Assembly: GCA_964393465.1 (NCBI GenBank)
Contig: CAYMTT010000022.1
Location: 1 to 10,656 of the forward strand
From: CAYMTT01 sp964393465
Lineage (GTDB): Bacteria; Patescibacteriota; Minisyncoccia; Minisyncoccales; MHMH01
DNA: 10,656 bases
Reading direction: 5' to 3'
Below the pieces are notes generated by a model that was not told the DNA's origin, made no database searches, and was given only the letters and a program-made list of their open reading frames with translations. The translations under genes and the position numbers were made by a program. Shown one piece after another: positions 1-6,549 of the stretch (position 1 is its first letter; each line of letters opens with the position of its first letter).

Positions 1-314
1 GATTGAACATTGAAACCCTGCACCGGGAAGACTCAAGCTTCCTGGAGTTCAACGAGATAGGCAGGGCCCAGATTTCCACAAGCGCCGCTTTGATATTCGA
101 CCCCTACCAGAAAAACAAGAACACGGGCAGCTTCATTTTGATGGACGAAGATACCGACAACACGGTGGGGGCGGGAATAATCATAGACAAGGGAAAAACC
201 CAGGAATCCACGAAAAATATGGCGGACCGGCTTTTCGAGCAGCTGCAGAAAAAGGGAGTCAAATGCAAAAAAGAGGACATTGAAGAAGCCATAAACCAAA
301 TGTATGAAAGTTAA
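1..314 (+). CDS. cysN: Sulfate adenylyltransferase subunit 1 (CysN), C-terminal fragment
   Basis: This is the 3' end of a gene that starts left of the window. About 103 residues are visible and the reading frame is open to the edge, so the TTG at base 3 is an internal Leu codon, not a start. CysN is the GTPase subunit of ATP sulfurylase. With CysD it makes adenosine 5'-phosphosulfate (APS) from sulfate and ATP in the cytoplasm. The visible part matches the last beta-barrel domain of the EF-Tu-like fold. It has the family's 'NEIGR' stretch, then 'FDPYQKNKNTGSFILMDE' and a 'NTVGAGII' segment close to the end. The GTP-binding motifs would lie outside the window. The gene overlaps cysC by 11 nt, so the two are separate proteins here, unlike the fused CysNC of many bacteria. 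A position directly before cysC and a sulfotransferase points to PAPS supply for sulfation rather than to cysteine synthesis. Confidence 0.93.
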   Translation, partial: LNIETLHREDSSFLEFNEIGRAQISTSAALIFDPYQKNKNTGSFILMDEDTDNTVGAGIIIDKGKTQESTKNMADRLFEQLQKKGVKCKKEDIEEAINQMYES

Positions 315-843
315 CAAAAAAGGCTTCACTTTGTGGTTTACGGGGCTCCCCTCTTCTGGCAAATCCACTCTGGCCGACAAGGTGGCAAAAGAACTCCGAG
401 AAAGCTCTCCCTTGCCGGTCGAAAGGCTGGACGGGGACGTCGTCAGGCAAACCATCTGCAGGGATCTGGGATTTTCCAAAGAAGACCGCAAAAAAAACAT
501 AGAAAGGATATCCTACCTCTCTTATCTTTTGAACAAAAACGGGATAATCGTCATCACCTCTTTTGTCTCTCCCCAGAAGGAAGTAAGGAATCAAGCCAGG
601 GAAACCATAGGCAACTTCGTGGAAGTATTTGTCAAATGCCCGGTCCAGGAATGCATAAAAAGGGACCCCAAGGGAAACTACAAAAAGGCGCTTTCGGGCC
701 AAATTCAAAACTTCACGGGAGTTTCGGACCCCTACGAGGAACCCGACAACCCGGAAATCGTAGTGGAAACCGACAAGGAAACTCCGGAACAATGTATTGA
801 GAAAATAATCGACTCCCTTAAAAAAATAGGATATTTGAAATAA
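304..843 (+). CDS. cysC: Adenylylsulfate (APS) kinase CysC
   Basis: This 179-residue cytoplasmic kinase phosphorylates the 3'-OH of APS to make PAPS, the universal sulfuryl donor. The length is normal for a stand-alone APS kinase. The Walker A loop GLPSSGKST is at residues 14-22 and the substrate-binding segment LDGDVVRQ at 42-49. DLGFSKEDRKKNIERI follows at 54-69. FVSP is at 87-90 and contains the Ser that corresponds to the phosphorylated Ser of E. coli CysC. The lid motif RDPKGNYKKA is at 120-129 and NFTGVSDPYEEP at 136-147. All expected family motifs are present, so it should be active. The ATG lies inside the end of cysN (11-nt overlap), and its TAA shares one base with the ATG of the following sulfotransferase (TAATG). 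Both junctions suggest translational coupling. The order cysN-cysC-sulfotransferase indicates that PAPS is made for the sulfotransferases of this locus. Confidence 0.97.
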   Translation: MKVNKKGFTLWFTGLPSSGKSTLADKVAKELRESSPLPVERLDGDVVRQTICRDLGFSKEDRKKNIERISYLSYLLNKNGIIVITSFVSPQKEVRNQARETIGNFVEVFVKCPVQECIKRDPKGNYKKALSGQIQNFTGVSDPYEEPDNPEIVVETDKETPEQCIEKIIDSLKKIGYLK

Positions 844-1736
844 TGGAAGGTAAAAATTTTAAACTCGATTTTGTCGGAATAAGAATTCCAAAATGCGGAA
901 CAAGCTGGATTATCCAATGCTTGAAAGAACATCCGCAAATATGTTTTCCCGAAGGAAAGCATTTAGATTTTTTCAGGGACGAAAAATTATATGAGAAAGG
1001 ACTGGAATGGTATGCTTCCTTTTTTAAACACTGCTCTCTGCAATCGATCAAGGGAGAATATCCTAAAATTTCCAATCCCAAAATTCCTCAGTTACTGAAA
1101 AGGAATTTTCCCGATCTCAAAGTATTGACTTGTCTGAGAAACCCCATAGAAAGAGCCTATTCTTTCTATTTTTACGACAAATCTTGGAAAGAAATACCTT
1201 CCGTGGAATTCGAAGAAATTTTGAATAACCCGAGATACAAAGATATTCGAAAAAATTACATTGAAAAAAGCCTGTATTACTCCCAAATCAAGAAATGGCT
1301 GGAAATATTTCCAAAAGAACAAATATTAATACTCATTTACGAAGATATAAAGAAAAATCCTCTTGCGTTTATTCAGAAAATTTATTCTTTCTTGGGCGCC
1401 GATTCCAAATTCGTGCCTCCCAGCGCAAATCAAAGAATAAACCCTGCATCCCAGAAAAGAATGCTGATTCCTCCTCCGATAGATAAATTCCGTTTTGAAA
1501 AAATAAAAAATCAAATCAGAAAGAATTGGCTTGGTGAAAAAGCCATAAAAATGGTTAAATTTTTTCTGAATCCGCTGACAAAATTGCTTGGAGAAAAAAA
1601 CTACATCAAAAAAGTGAAATCTTCTCCGAAGCCTTCAATGAGGCCAGAAACAAGGCAACATCTCCAAGAAATATTCCAAGAAGATATTGAATCTTTGGAA
1701 AAACTTTTAAATAGAGATTTGAGCTTTTGGAAATGA
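843..1736 (+). CDS. PAPS-dependent carbohydrate sulfotransferase (paralog 1)
   Basis: This 297-residue protein belongs to the P-loop-like sulfotransferase superfamily, in the heparan/NodH-like carbohydrate group. It would move the sulfuryl group of PAPS onto a sugar. The 5'-phosphosulfate loop is PKCGTSW at residues 16-22. The 3'-phosphate motif LRNPIERAYS is at 98-107, with Arg99 and Ser107 as the expected phosphate contacts. A conserved 'LIYEDIKKNPLAFIQKIYSF' block lies in the middle. The C-terminus, 'RPETRQHLQEIFQEDIESL' and onward, is shared with the second sulfotransferase at 5631-6509. Where that paralog has KEVHFF this one has KHLDFF (39-44), so the likely catalytic Glu is a His. No signal peptide or membrane anchor is seen, so it probably acts in the cytoplasm. 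The start follows the cysC stop (TAATG), with an AGGA 11 nt upstream. The gene is more AT-rich than cysC. The acceptor sugar cannot be told from sequence. Confidence 0.9.
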   Translation: MEGKNFKLDFVGIRIPKCGTSWIIQCLKEHPQICFPEGKHLDFFRDEKLYEKGLEWYASFFKHCSLQSIKGEYPKISNPKIPQLLKRNFPDLKVLTCLRNPIERAYSFYFYDKSWKEIPSVEFEEILNNPRYKDIRKNYIEKSLYYSQIKKWLEIFPKEQILILIYEDIKKNPLAFIQKIYSFLGADSKFVPPSANQRINPASQKRMLIPPPIDKFRFEKIKNQIRKNWLGEKAIKMVKFFLNPLTKLLGEKNYIKKVKSSPKPSMRPETRQHLQEIFQEDIESLEKLLNRDLSFWK

Positions 1737-2998
1737 ATGTCAATAGAGAAATAAATCATTTGAAGAACCGGGGATATCAATTTCTCCGAAAAACCCAAAA
1801 AAAGACGGGCCTCGACAACGTCTATCTTTTCAAGGGAAGCTTCTGGCTAACGATAGGGAGAATAAGCAACATGCTTATCACCCTCGCTTTAGCAATGGCT
1901 TGGGCAAGATTTGTCCCCAAAGAGGTTTACGGCCAGTACAAATACGTTCTCTCTATTACCGGCCTTTTGGCTGTTTTTTCTGTAATGGGAGCCAATAAAT
2001 CCGTTATAAGAGCGGTAGCTATAGGATGCAGCGGATCAGTCAAAGAACTGGTAAAAAACAGATTCAAATGGAGCACCCTGGCTTTATTGGCAGGATTCTT
2101 GCTGGCGGGATACTACTGGTACCAAGGAAACGACATGTTAGCGGTTTCCTTCATAATCGGAGGGGTTTTTGCTCCTTTAATTAATAATTTTTCCATTTTC
2201 AAAGGATATCTCACCGGAAAGAAAAACTTTAATCTTCAAACCAAGTTTTCCATAAGCAGGACTTTTCTGGCTTCAGCTGTGATTTTTTCCGCTCTTTTGT
2301 TGACCAAAAACGTAATTTATCTGGTTCTAATTTATTTTTCGGTTAACGCTTTATTGGAAGCAATATTCTATTTTTTAACTTTGAAAAAAGACCCTCCCAA
2401 TGAAAAGGTTGATCCTGAAGCTGTAACTTACGGAAAACATCTGAGTTTAATGGGTATTTTATCTATGGTAGCTGAGCAAACAGATAAAATTTTGATCTTT
2501 CATTACATAGGAGCAGCGGAACTTGCTATATATTCTTTCGCCATCATACTGCCCGGACAAATAAACAGCGCTTTAAAAAATATAGGGGTTTTGGCTTTCC
2601 CTAAACTAGCTGCCAGAGAAGAAAAAGAGATTAAAAAAACTTTAAAAAAAAGAACCTTAATGATAGGAGGATTGTGGATTTTAGTGATAGCATTTTATAT
2701 CCTGGCTGCAGGTTTAATTTTCAAAGTTTTCTTTCCCGCCTATATAGATTCGGTTTTTTACTCCAGAATTTATGCCTTGTCGCTTTTGGGAGGCATAGCT
2801 CTTATTCCAACAATTACCTTCCAAGCCAAAGCCAAAACTAAAATCCTCTATAAATACAACTTATCTATGGAGGCAACAAAAATAGCGATTTTGTTCTTTG
2901 GCGTTTACTACTTCGGACTGCTGGGATTAGTCTGGGGAATGGTGGCCTACCACTACCTAAGCGCCGCCACCGCCTTCTTTCTTTTCAAGCGGATGTAG
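1733..2998 (+). CDS. Polysaccharide flippase, Wzx/MATE-like (O-antigen transporter type)
   Basis: This 421-residue polytopic membrane protein has about 12 likely hydrophobic helices, for example near residues 30-50, 60-80, 110-130, 135-155, 170-215, 310-335 and 380-418. The N-terminal layout is typical of polysaccharide_synt/Wzx flippases: 'GSFWLTIGRISNMLITLALA' and 'FVPKEVYGQYKYVLSITGLL'. The central 'LGILSMVAEQTDKILIFHYIG'-like segment and 'ELAIYSFA' also fit. Such proteins move undecaprenyl-linked sugar units across the inner membrane. The ATG at 1733 overlaps the preceding sulfotransferase stop (ATGA). A TTG two codons further upstream would also be in frame, but the ATGA junction is the better choice. 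The gene ends convergently with the capsule-like transferase, with 42 nt of tail-to-tail overlap. Placement after a sulfotransferase suggests that it exports the sulfated unit. It could instead handle a different lipid-linked glycan; fold and role class are firm, substrate is not. Confidence 0.88.
   Translation: MNVNREINHLKNRGYQFLRKTQKKTGLDNVYLFKGSFWLTIGRISNMLITLALAMAWARFVPKEVYGQYKYVLSITGLLAVFSVMGANKSVIRAVAIGCSGSVKELVKNRFKWSTLALLAGFLLAGYYWYQGNDMLAVSFIIGGVFAPLINNFSIFKGYLTGKKNFNLQTKFSISRTFLASAVIFSALLLTKNVIYLVLIYFSVNALLEAIFYFLTLKKDPPNEKVDPEAVTYGKHLSLMGILSMVAEQTDKILIFHYIGAAELAIYSFAIILPGQINSALKNIGVLAFPKLAAREEKEIKKTLKKRTLMIGGLWILVIAFYILAAGLIFKVFFPAYIDSVFYSRIYALSLLGGIALIPTITFQAKAKTKILYKYNLSMEATKIAILFFGVYYFGLLGLVWGMVAYHYLSAATAFFLFKRM
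2957..2998. other. Tail-to-tail coding overlap of the two convergent operons
   Basis: The flippase stop (TAG, 2996-2998, + strand) lies inside the capsule-like transferase, and that gene's stop (TAG, complement of 2957-2959) lies inside the flippase. The 42 shared bases code for the last 13 residues of each protein plus a stop. There is no spacer and no hairpin with a T-run on either strand, so the two operons probably transcribe into each other. Confidence 0.9.
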
Positions 2999-4453
2999 CC
3001 CTATCTTTTTTGCCAGATAGTCGACGAACTCATTCAGCTCTTTGTCTTTGAGCACCTCTTCAAAGGGAGCCGTATACCAAAGATGCTGAAGGTTCAAAGT
3101 GGTGGAATCTTCAAAAATAGCAGAAAGAAAGTCTATCAATTCCTGTTCGTCGTGGGGATTCTTCTCCAAACACTCCTTTATCAGATAAGGGAGTTTTTCT
3201 ATGCGTTCGGGCTGCTTCACCTGGGAAAGCTTATTGTAAAAAACGGAGCCGAAAGTGATAACCGGCTTTCCGAACAATGTCGCTTCCCAGCCGGCGGTTC
3301 CGGTTATTGTAAGCACCATTTCAGCTTTATTGATAATCTTGGTGGAGGGAATTGAAGGGTTTATCATCCTCAAATTGGGGATTTTTTTCAATTCTTTGTA
3401 AAAAGATCGGGACCGGTTGTGAAGCATGGCTGGATGCTCCTTGACGTACAGCCTGACGTCGGCAGGCAGGGACTTTGCAATATTCTGGATCAGGCAAAGC
3501 TGATTGACGTGAAAAGGGGCCAAAAGCAAAGTGGCAACTTCCGGATCTTCGTGAAGAGGGTAAAGAACGAATCTTTCATTTCTGGGATTTTCAAAAAACT
3601 CCCCGTATCCTCTCAATCTACGCAGATGCCTGGTAATCCTTTTTTTGAAAAAACCAAAAGGTCTTTCGGTGTAAGGATCTTTCCATTGGGATTCCTTGAA
3701 ATATTTTTTGAAGTAAATAAGCACGCCTTTTGAAACTCTGACCAGCCAGGAAAATAACTTCAATTTTTCTTTCTGCTCCCAGGCCCAATCTTTGGGAGCT
3801 TGCCTGAATTTTTCCAGAGATTCTATCGCCTCTCTCCTGCAAGGGCTTTTATGAGTCCCCTGGCGGATAGATTCAAAAATCTTGTTAATATTTGTAAGAT
3901 TCTCATAACAATTGTCATTCACGGTTATTCTGCCACCAATTCTCGTGTGGGTAATATAAAATATAGGAATTCCCATTTTCTCTGCCACTCTGTATAAAAC
4001 ATAAGTTCTCATGCTTCCAACTACTGGAAAAACTGCAAAATCAGGTTTTTTCTCCTTGAACATTTTTATTGCCGACTTAAACCTCACCTGTAAATGTTTG
4101 AGCATTTCCTCGTAGCTGCAAGCGGGCTTTCCCGGATAGGCAAGTTTGGGAGCACTCATGGTCAGATGCCGATCAACTCCGATTAGGGGCCACAAATTGG
4201 GAATCCCGTATTCTTTTTCCAATTCTTTTATATATTCCATATCCAGCGCCTCTTTTTTGGCAACTTCGTATAAATCTTCGTCTACAATCAAAGGGTCATA
4301 TTTTATCTCTTTTTGGGATTTCAAAAACCTCTCAGCTCTCCTTAAAACCGAATAGCCGGAAAAATTATCAACTCCATACTTTTTCTTTAGAATAACGGCT
4401 ATGGCATGGCCCAAAACCGAAAACCTGCGCTGGAGAATAAAAAAACCTGTCAT
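2957..4453 (-). CDS. Capsule polysaccharide synthesis-like GT-B glycosyltransferase
   Basis: This 498-residue protein has a C-terminal half that resembles the Capsule_synth group (KpsC/KpsS-like GT-B transferases) and the related CDP-glycerol glycerophosphotransferase-like proteins. Key marks are 'YVKEHP' ending at residue 341, 'TITGTAGWEATLFGKPVITFG' within 382-402 and an FYN just after. These sit where nucleotide-donor contacts lie in the family. The N-terminal half (about 1-290) is long and contains 'PDFAVFPVVGSMRTYV', which suits the acceptor-side Rossmann domain. No signal peptide is seen, so it is likely a cytoplasmic or membrane-associated enzyme. It is the last gene of the minus-strand operon. 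Its ATG overlaps the GT4 stop by 4 nt (ATGA). The last 13 codons, ending in a GGGGA tail, are antisense to the end of the flippase gene. KpsC and KpsS use CMP-Kdo, so a CMP-sugar made by the two SpsF-like enzymes here is a plausible donor. That link is inference. Confidence 0.8.
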   Translation of the reverse strand: MTGFFILQRRFSVLGHAIAVILKKKYGVDNFSGYSVLRRAERFLKSQKEIKYDPLIVDEDLYEVAKKEALDMEYIKELEKEYGIPNLWPLIGVDRHLTMSAPKLAYPGKPACSYEEMLKHLQVRFKSAIKMFKEKKPDFAVFPVVGSMRTYVLYRVAEKMGIPIFYITHTRIGGRITVNDNCYENLTNINKIFESIRQGTHKSPCRREAIESLEKFRQAPKDWAWEQKEKLKLFSWLVRVSKGVLIYFKKYFKESQWKDPYTERPFGFFKKRITRHLRRLRGYGEFFENPRNERFVLYPLHEDPEVATLLLAPFHVNQLCLIQNIAKSLPADVRLYVKEHPAMLHNRSRSFYKELKKIPNLRMINPSIPSTKIINKAEMVLTITGTAGWEATLFGKPVITFGSVFYNKLSQVKQPERIEKLPYLIKECLEKNPHDEQELIDFLSAIFEDSTTLNLQHLWYTAPFEEVLKDKELNEFVDYLAKKIGLHPLEKKEGGGGA

Positions 4454-5631
4454 CGTTTGGTCAGATTAATTAATATTTCTTCTACTTGGCCGATGTAATT
4501 TCTGTAATCGAATTCTTCCGCCCTGATTCTTCCTTTTTCTGAAAACTCCTGTCTTAATTCCCGCTTATTAATTAAAATTGACATTTTTTCTTTTAAATCT
4601 TTAACATCTCCGTTTTTAAATATCAATCCTGATTTTCCTACCGTTTTGGAAGGACATCCGTCAACGGGAACTACGACTGGCACGCCAAAAGCCATAGCTT
4701 CCACTATAGTCAAGCCGAAAGGTTCGGGCCAGCGAGCCGGATGCACAAACAAATCACTGTACTGATAGAAATCAAGTAATTTATCTCTGGAAATCCAAGG
4801 ATAAAAAGTTACCAAATCGGAAAGGTTGAGATTCTCCGCTAATTTTTCCAAATCATTTTTTTCATCTCCCCCCAATCGAACTCCTCCCACTAAATGAAGA
4901 TGGCATCTTTCTTTTTCTTCCAATTCCGAAAAAGCTCTGATTAACAAATCCACTCCTTTTCTGTAGTCCAAAGCTCCGGTGTATAAAATATGGAATTTAT
5001 CGGAGGGCGCATGAAAAGGATAGCTTCCTTTTGGGTGTTTTTTTAACTCTATTACGTCTATAAAGTCGGGCATGGTCATAAATTTATCTTTGGGTAGGCC
5101 GGCTTTCTGGAAAAATTCAGCGATTTGGCTGGTGCAAAAAAACTTATCTATTGAATTCATCAGCCAAACTTCAAAAGTCCTTTCCAGTGCAATGCGCAAC
5201 TTGTGCTTAAAAGATTTATTTTTTTTGAAAAGAGGAGGCTTTTTGTAAAAATCTTCAGTAAGGCGACAATAACCGTTAAGAAAAAAAACAACCGGTTTTT
5301 TACCGAAAAACTTGCGATATAAACCAGCTCCCAAAAATCCCGCACAGCCGTCGGAATAAAAAATATCGGTTTCGGGAGCGAATTTTTTTATTATTCCATA
5401 AATCCTTTTTTCAGCTAAAATCAAATTATATTTCTCGTTTGATTTTTTAATGTGCTCTTCAATTATCTGGTAAGGAGGCGGCTCTTTAAATTTATTCCCC
5501 TTGGGAGAAAGAGTGATTACCGAAACTTCGTGCCCCAATTGCTGAAAAACCCGGGCCTTTAAATCCAGACAAATATTGGAACCTCCGCCGTCCACCAAAT
5601 TATGCTTCATTGTAATGAATTTTATCTTCAT
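4450..5631 (-). CDS. Glycosyltransferase family 4 (GT-B, retaining)
   Basis: This 393-residue enzyme is of normal length for a GT4 glycosyltransferase. The N-terminal acceptor domain starts 'MKIKFITMKHNLVDGGGSN', with the glycine loop at 15-17. The C-terminal donor domain shows 'ILYTGALDYRKGVDLLIRAF' at 215-234 and 'LHLVGG' at 245-250. The 'YSDLFVHPARWPEPFGLTIV' region contains the EX7E motif, Glu303 and Glu311, followed by 'AMAFGVPVVVP'. These are the standard donor-binding residues of the family. The enzyme would add a sugar from a nucleotide donor to a lipid-linked chain at the inner face of the membrane. Its ATG overlaps the stop of the upstream sulfotransferase by one base (TAATG) and its TGA overlaps the next ATG by four. 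The gene is clearly AT-rich compared with the SpsF genes, which suggests a different recent history. Donor and acceptor cannot be assigned. Confidence 0.92.
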   Translation of the reverse strand: MKIKFITMKHNLVDGGGSNICLDLKARVFQQLGHEVSVITLSPKGNKFKEPPPYQIIEEHIKKSNEKYNLILAEKRIYGIIKKFAPETDIFYSDGCAGFLGAGLYRKFFGKKPVVFFLNGYCRLTEDFYKKPPLFKKNKSFKHKLRIALERTFEVWLMNSIDKFFCTSQIAEFFQKAGLPKDKFMTMPDFIDVIELKKHPKGSYPFHAPSDKFHILYTGALDYRKGVDLLIRAFSELEEKERCHLHLVGGVRLGGDEKNDLEKLAENLNLSDLVTFYPWISRDKLLDFYQYSDLFVHPARWPEPFGLTIVEAMAFGVPVVVPVDGCPSKTVGKSGLIFKNGDVKDLKEKMSILINKRELRQEFSEKGRIRAEEFDYRNYIGQVEEILINLTKR

Positions 5632-6509
5632 TAATTTTTCCAGTGGTTTAAATCTCTGCCCAATAATTTCTCCAAATTTTCTATATCTTCTCTGTAAAAA
5701 TTCTGAAGATATTTACGAGTTTCTGGTTTAATTTTTATAATATTCGATGGTTCCGGCATTAAAAAATGGATTATTTTCTTTATGATATAATAAATTTTTA
5801 ATCTCTTTGAATTTTTAATTAGCCATTCCCCGGTTCTGTGACCGTTTTGAAATTTAATTCTATATTTCATCAGCCAATTTTTTCTAGTAGTGAATACTCT
5901 TTTATTAGCCGCTTCGGGAATAAACTTATCATCAACTTCTAAAAATTTATATATCTTTTGAATAAAAGCAATGGGATTTTTTTGGATATCCTCATAAATC
6001 AAAACTAGAATATTTTCTTTAGGGAACAAATCAAAATATCTCTTCAGTTGTTTATAATATAATCCTCGCTCTACAATTTCTAAATCTTTTTTAACCGCTT
6101 TTTCAAAACTTAAATAATCCGAATTATCTTTCATATTGAAATCGCGAGCAATATTAAGATATTGAGAAAAAGCCCTATCTATGGGATTCCGCAAACAAGC
6201 TATAATTTTAACTCCGGGAAAATGCTTCTTGATTAAAGCGGACGCCCCTTCATCGTACAAATAGAATACGCTAAACTCCCCTTTTACGTAATCTTCCGGA
6301 CAATGGTTAAAAAAACCTTGGTACCATTCCATTCCCTTGGCGTAGTTTTCCCGGCCGTCTTTTTTGTCGTGGACCGAATAAGTGGTGCTGAAAAAATGGA
6401 CTTCCTTTTTGCGGGAACCGCAAATTTGGGGGTGTTGACAAAGACAATCGTAAATCCAGGTGGTTCCGGATTTCTGGGCGCCGATTCCGATAAAATCTAT
6501 TTTAAACAT
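5631..6509 (-). CDS. PAPS-dependent carbohydrate sulfotransferase (paralog 2)
   Basis: This 292-residue sulfotransferase is a clear paralog of the one at 843-1736. The 5'-phosphosulfate loop is QKSGTTW at residues 12-18 and the 3'-phosphate motif LRNPIDRAFS is at 106-115. KEVHFF at 35-40 matches the KExHFF motif of heparan-sulfate sulfotransferases, where the Glu is thought to act as catalytic base. Shared blocks with paralog 1 include 'KGMEWYQGFFNHC', 'LIYEDIQKNPIAFIQKIYKF' and the C-terminal 'KPETRKYLQNFYREDIENLE'. The ATG at 6509 is fixed by an in-frame TAA two codons upstream, so the start is firm. No clear ribosome binding site precedes it. It has no membrane segment. Parts of this gene are the most AT-rich in the window (7 G/C among bases 5761-5820). 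It depends on PAPS, which cysNC on the other strand would supply. The acceptor is unknown. Confidence 0.92.
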   Translation of the reverse strand: MFKIDFIGIGAQKSGTTWIYDCLCQHPQICGSRKKEVHFFSTTYSVHDKKDGRENYAKGMEWYQGFFNHCPEDYVKGEFSVFYLYDEGASALIKKHFPGVKIIACLRNPIDRAFSQYLNIARDFNMKDNSDYLSFEKAVKKDLEIVERGLYYKQLKRYFDLFPKENILVLIYEDIQKNPIAFIQKIYKFLEVDDKFIPEAANKRVFTTRKNWLMKYRIKFQNGHRTGEWLIKNSKRLKIYYIIKKIIHFLMPEPSNIIKIKPETRKYLQNFYREDIENLEKLLGRDLNHWKN

Positions 6510-6549
6510 GATTTAAGGCTTGATAATCTTTTTTATTTCCTCAATATTC
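6510..6549 (-). other. Only intergenic gap in the window (40 bp)
   Basis: This AT-rich spacer lies between the oxidoreductase stop and the second sulfotransferase start. I see no convincing -35/-10 pair and no terminator hairpin with a T-run, so transcription probably continues through it. A GAGG is present but is too far from the ATG (about 30 nt) to act as a normal ribosome binding site. The gap may mark the join between the sugar-synthesis half of the operon and the sulfation/assembly half. Confidence 0.6.

Noticed and set aside
304..314. cysN/cysC overlap as a frameshifted CysNC fusion
   Set aside because: CysN ends at a normal family C-terminus and CysC starts with its own ATG shortly before the Walker A loop. 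Both look complete at the junction, so two separate proteins are more likely than a broken fusion.
259..792. Minus-strand frame of about 177 codons
   Set aside because: It lies opposite cysC, which has every APS kinase motif. The minus product is a Phe-rich shadow translation.
3001..3020. Small inverted repeat CTATCT...AGATAG just after the flippase stop
   Set aside because: The stem has only six mostly A/T pairs, no T-run follows on the + strand, and it is inside the coding sequence of the capsule-like gene. It is not credible as a terminator.
6510..6549. Internal promoter before the second sulfotransferase
   Set aside because: The spacer is AT-rich, but TTGAGG and GATTAT are only about 10 bases apart, too close for a sigma70-type promoter, and no other pair stands out.
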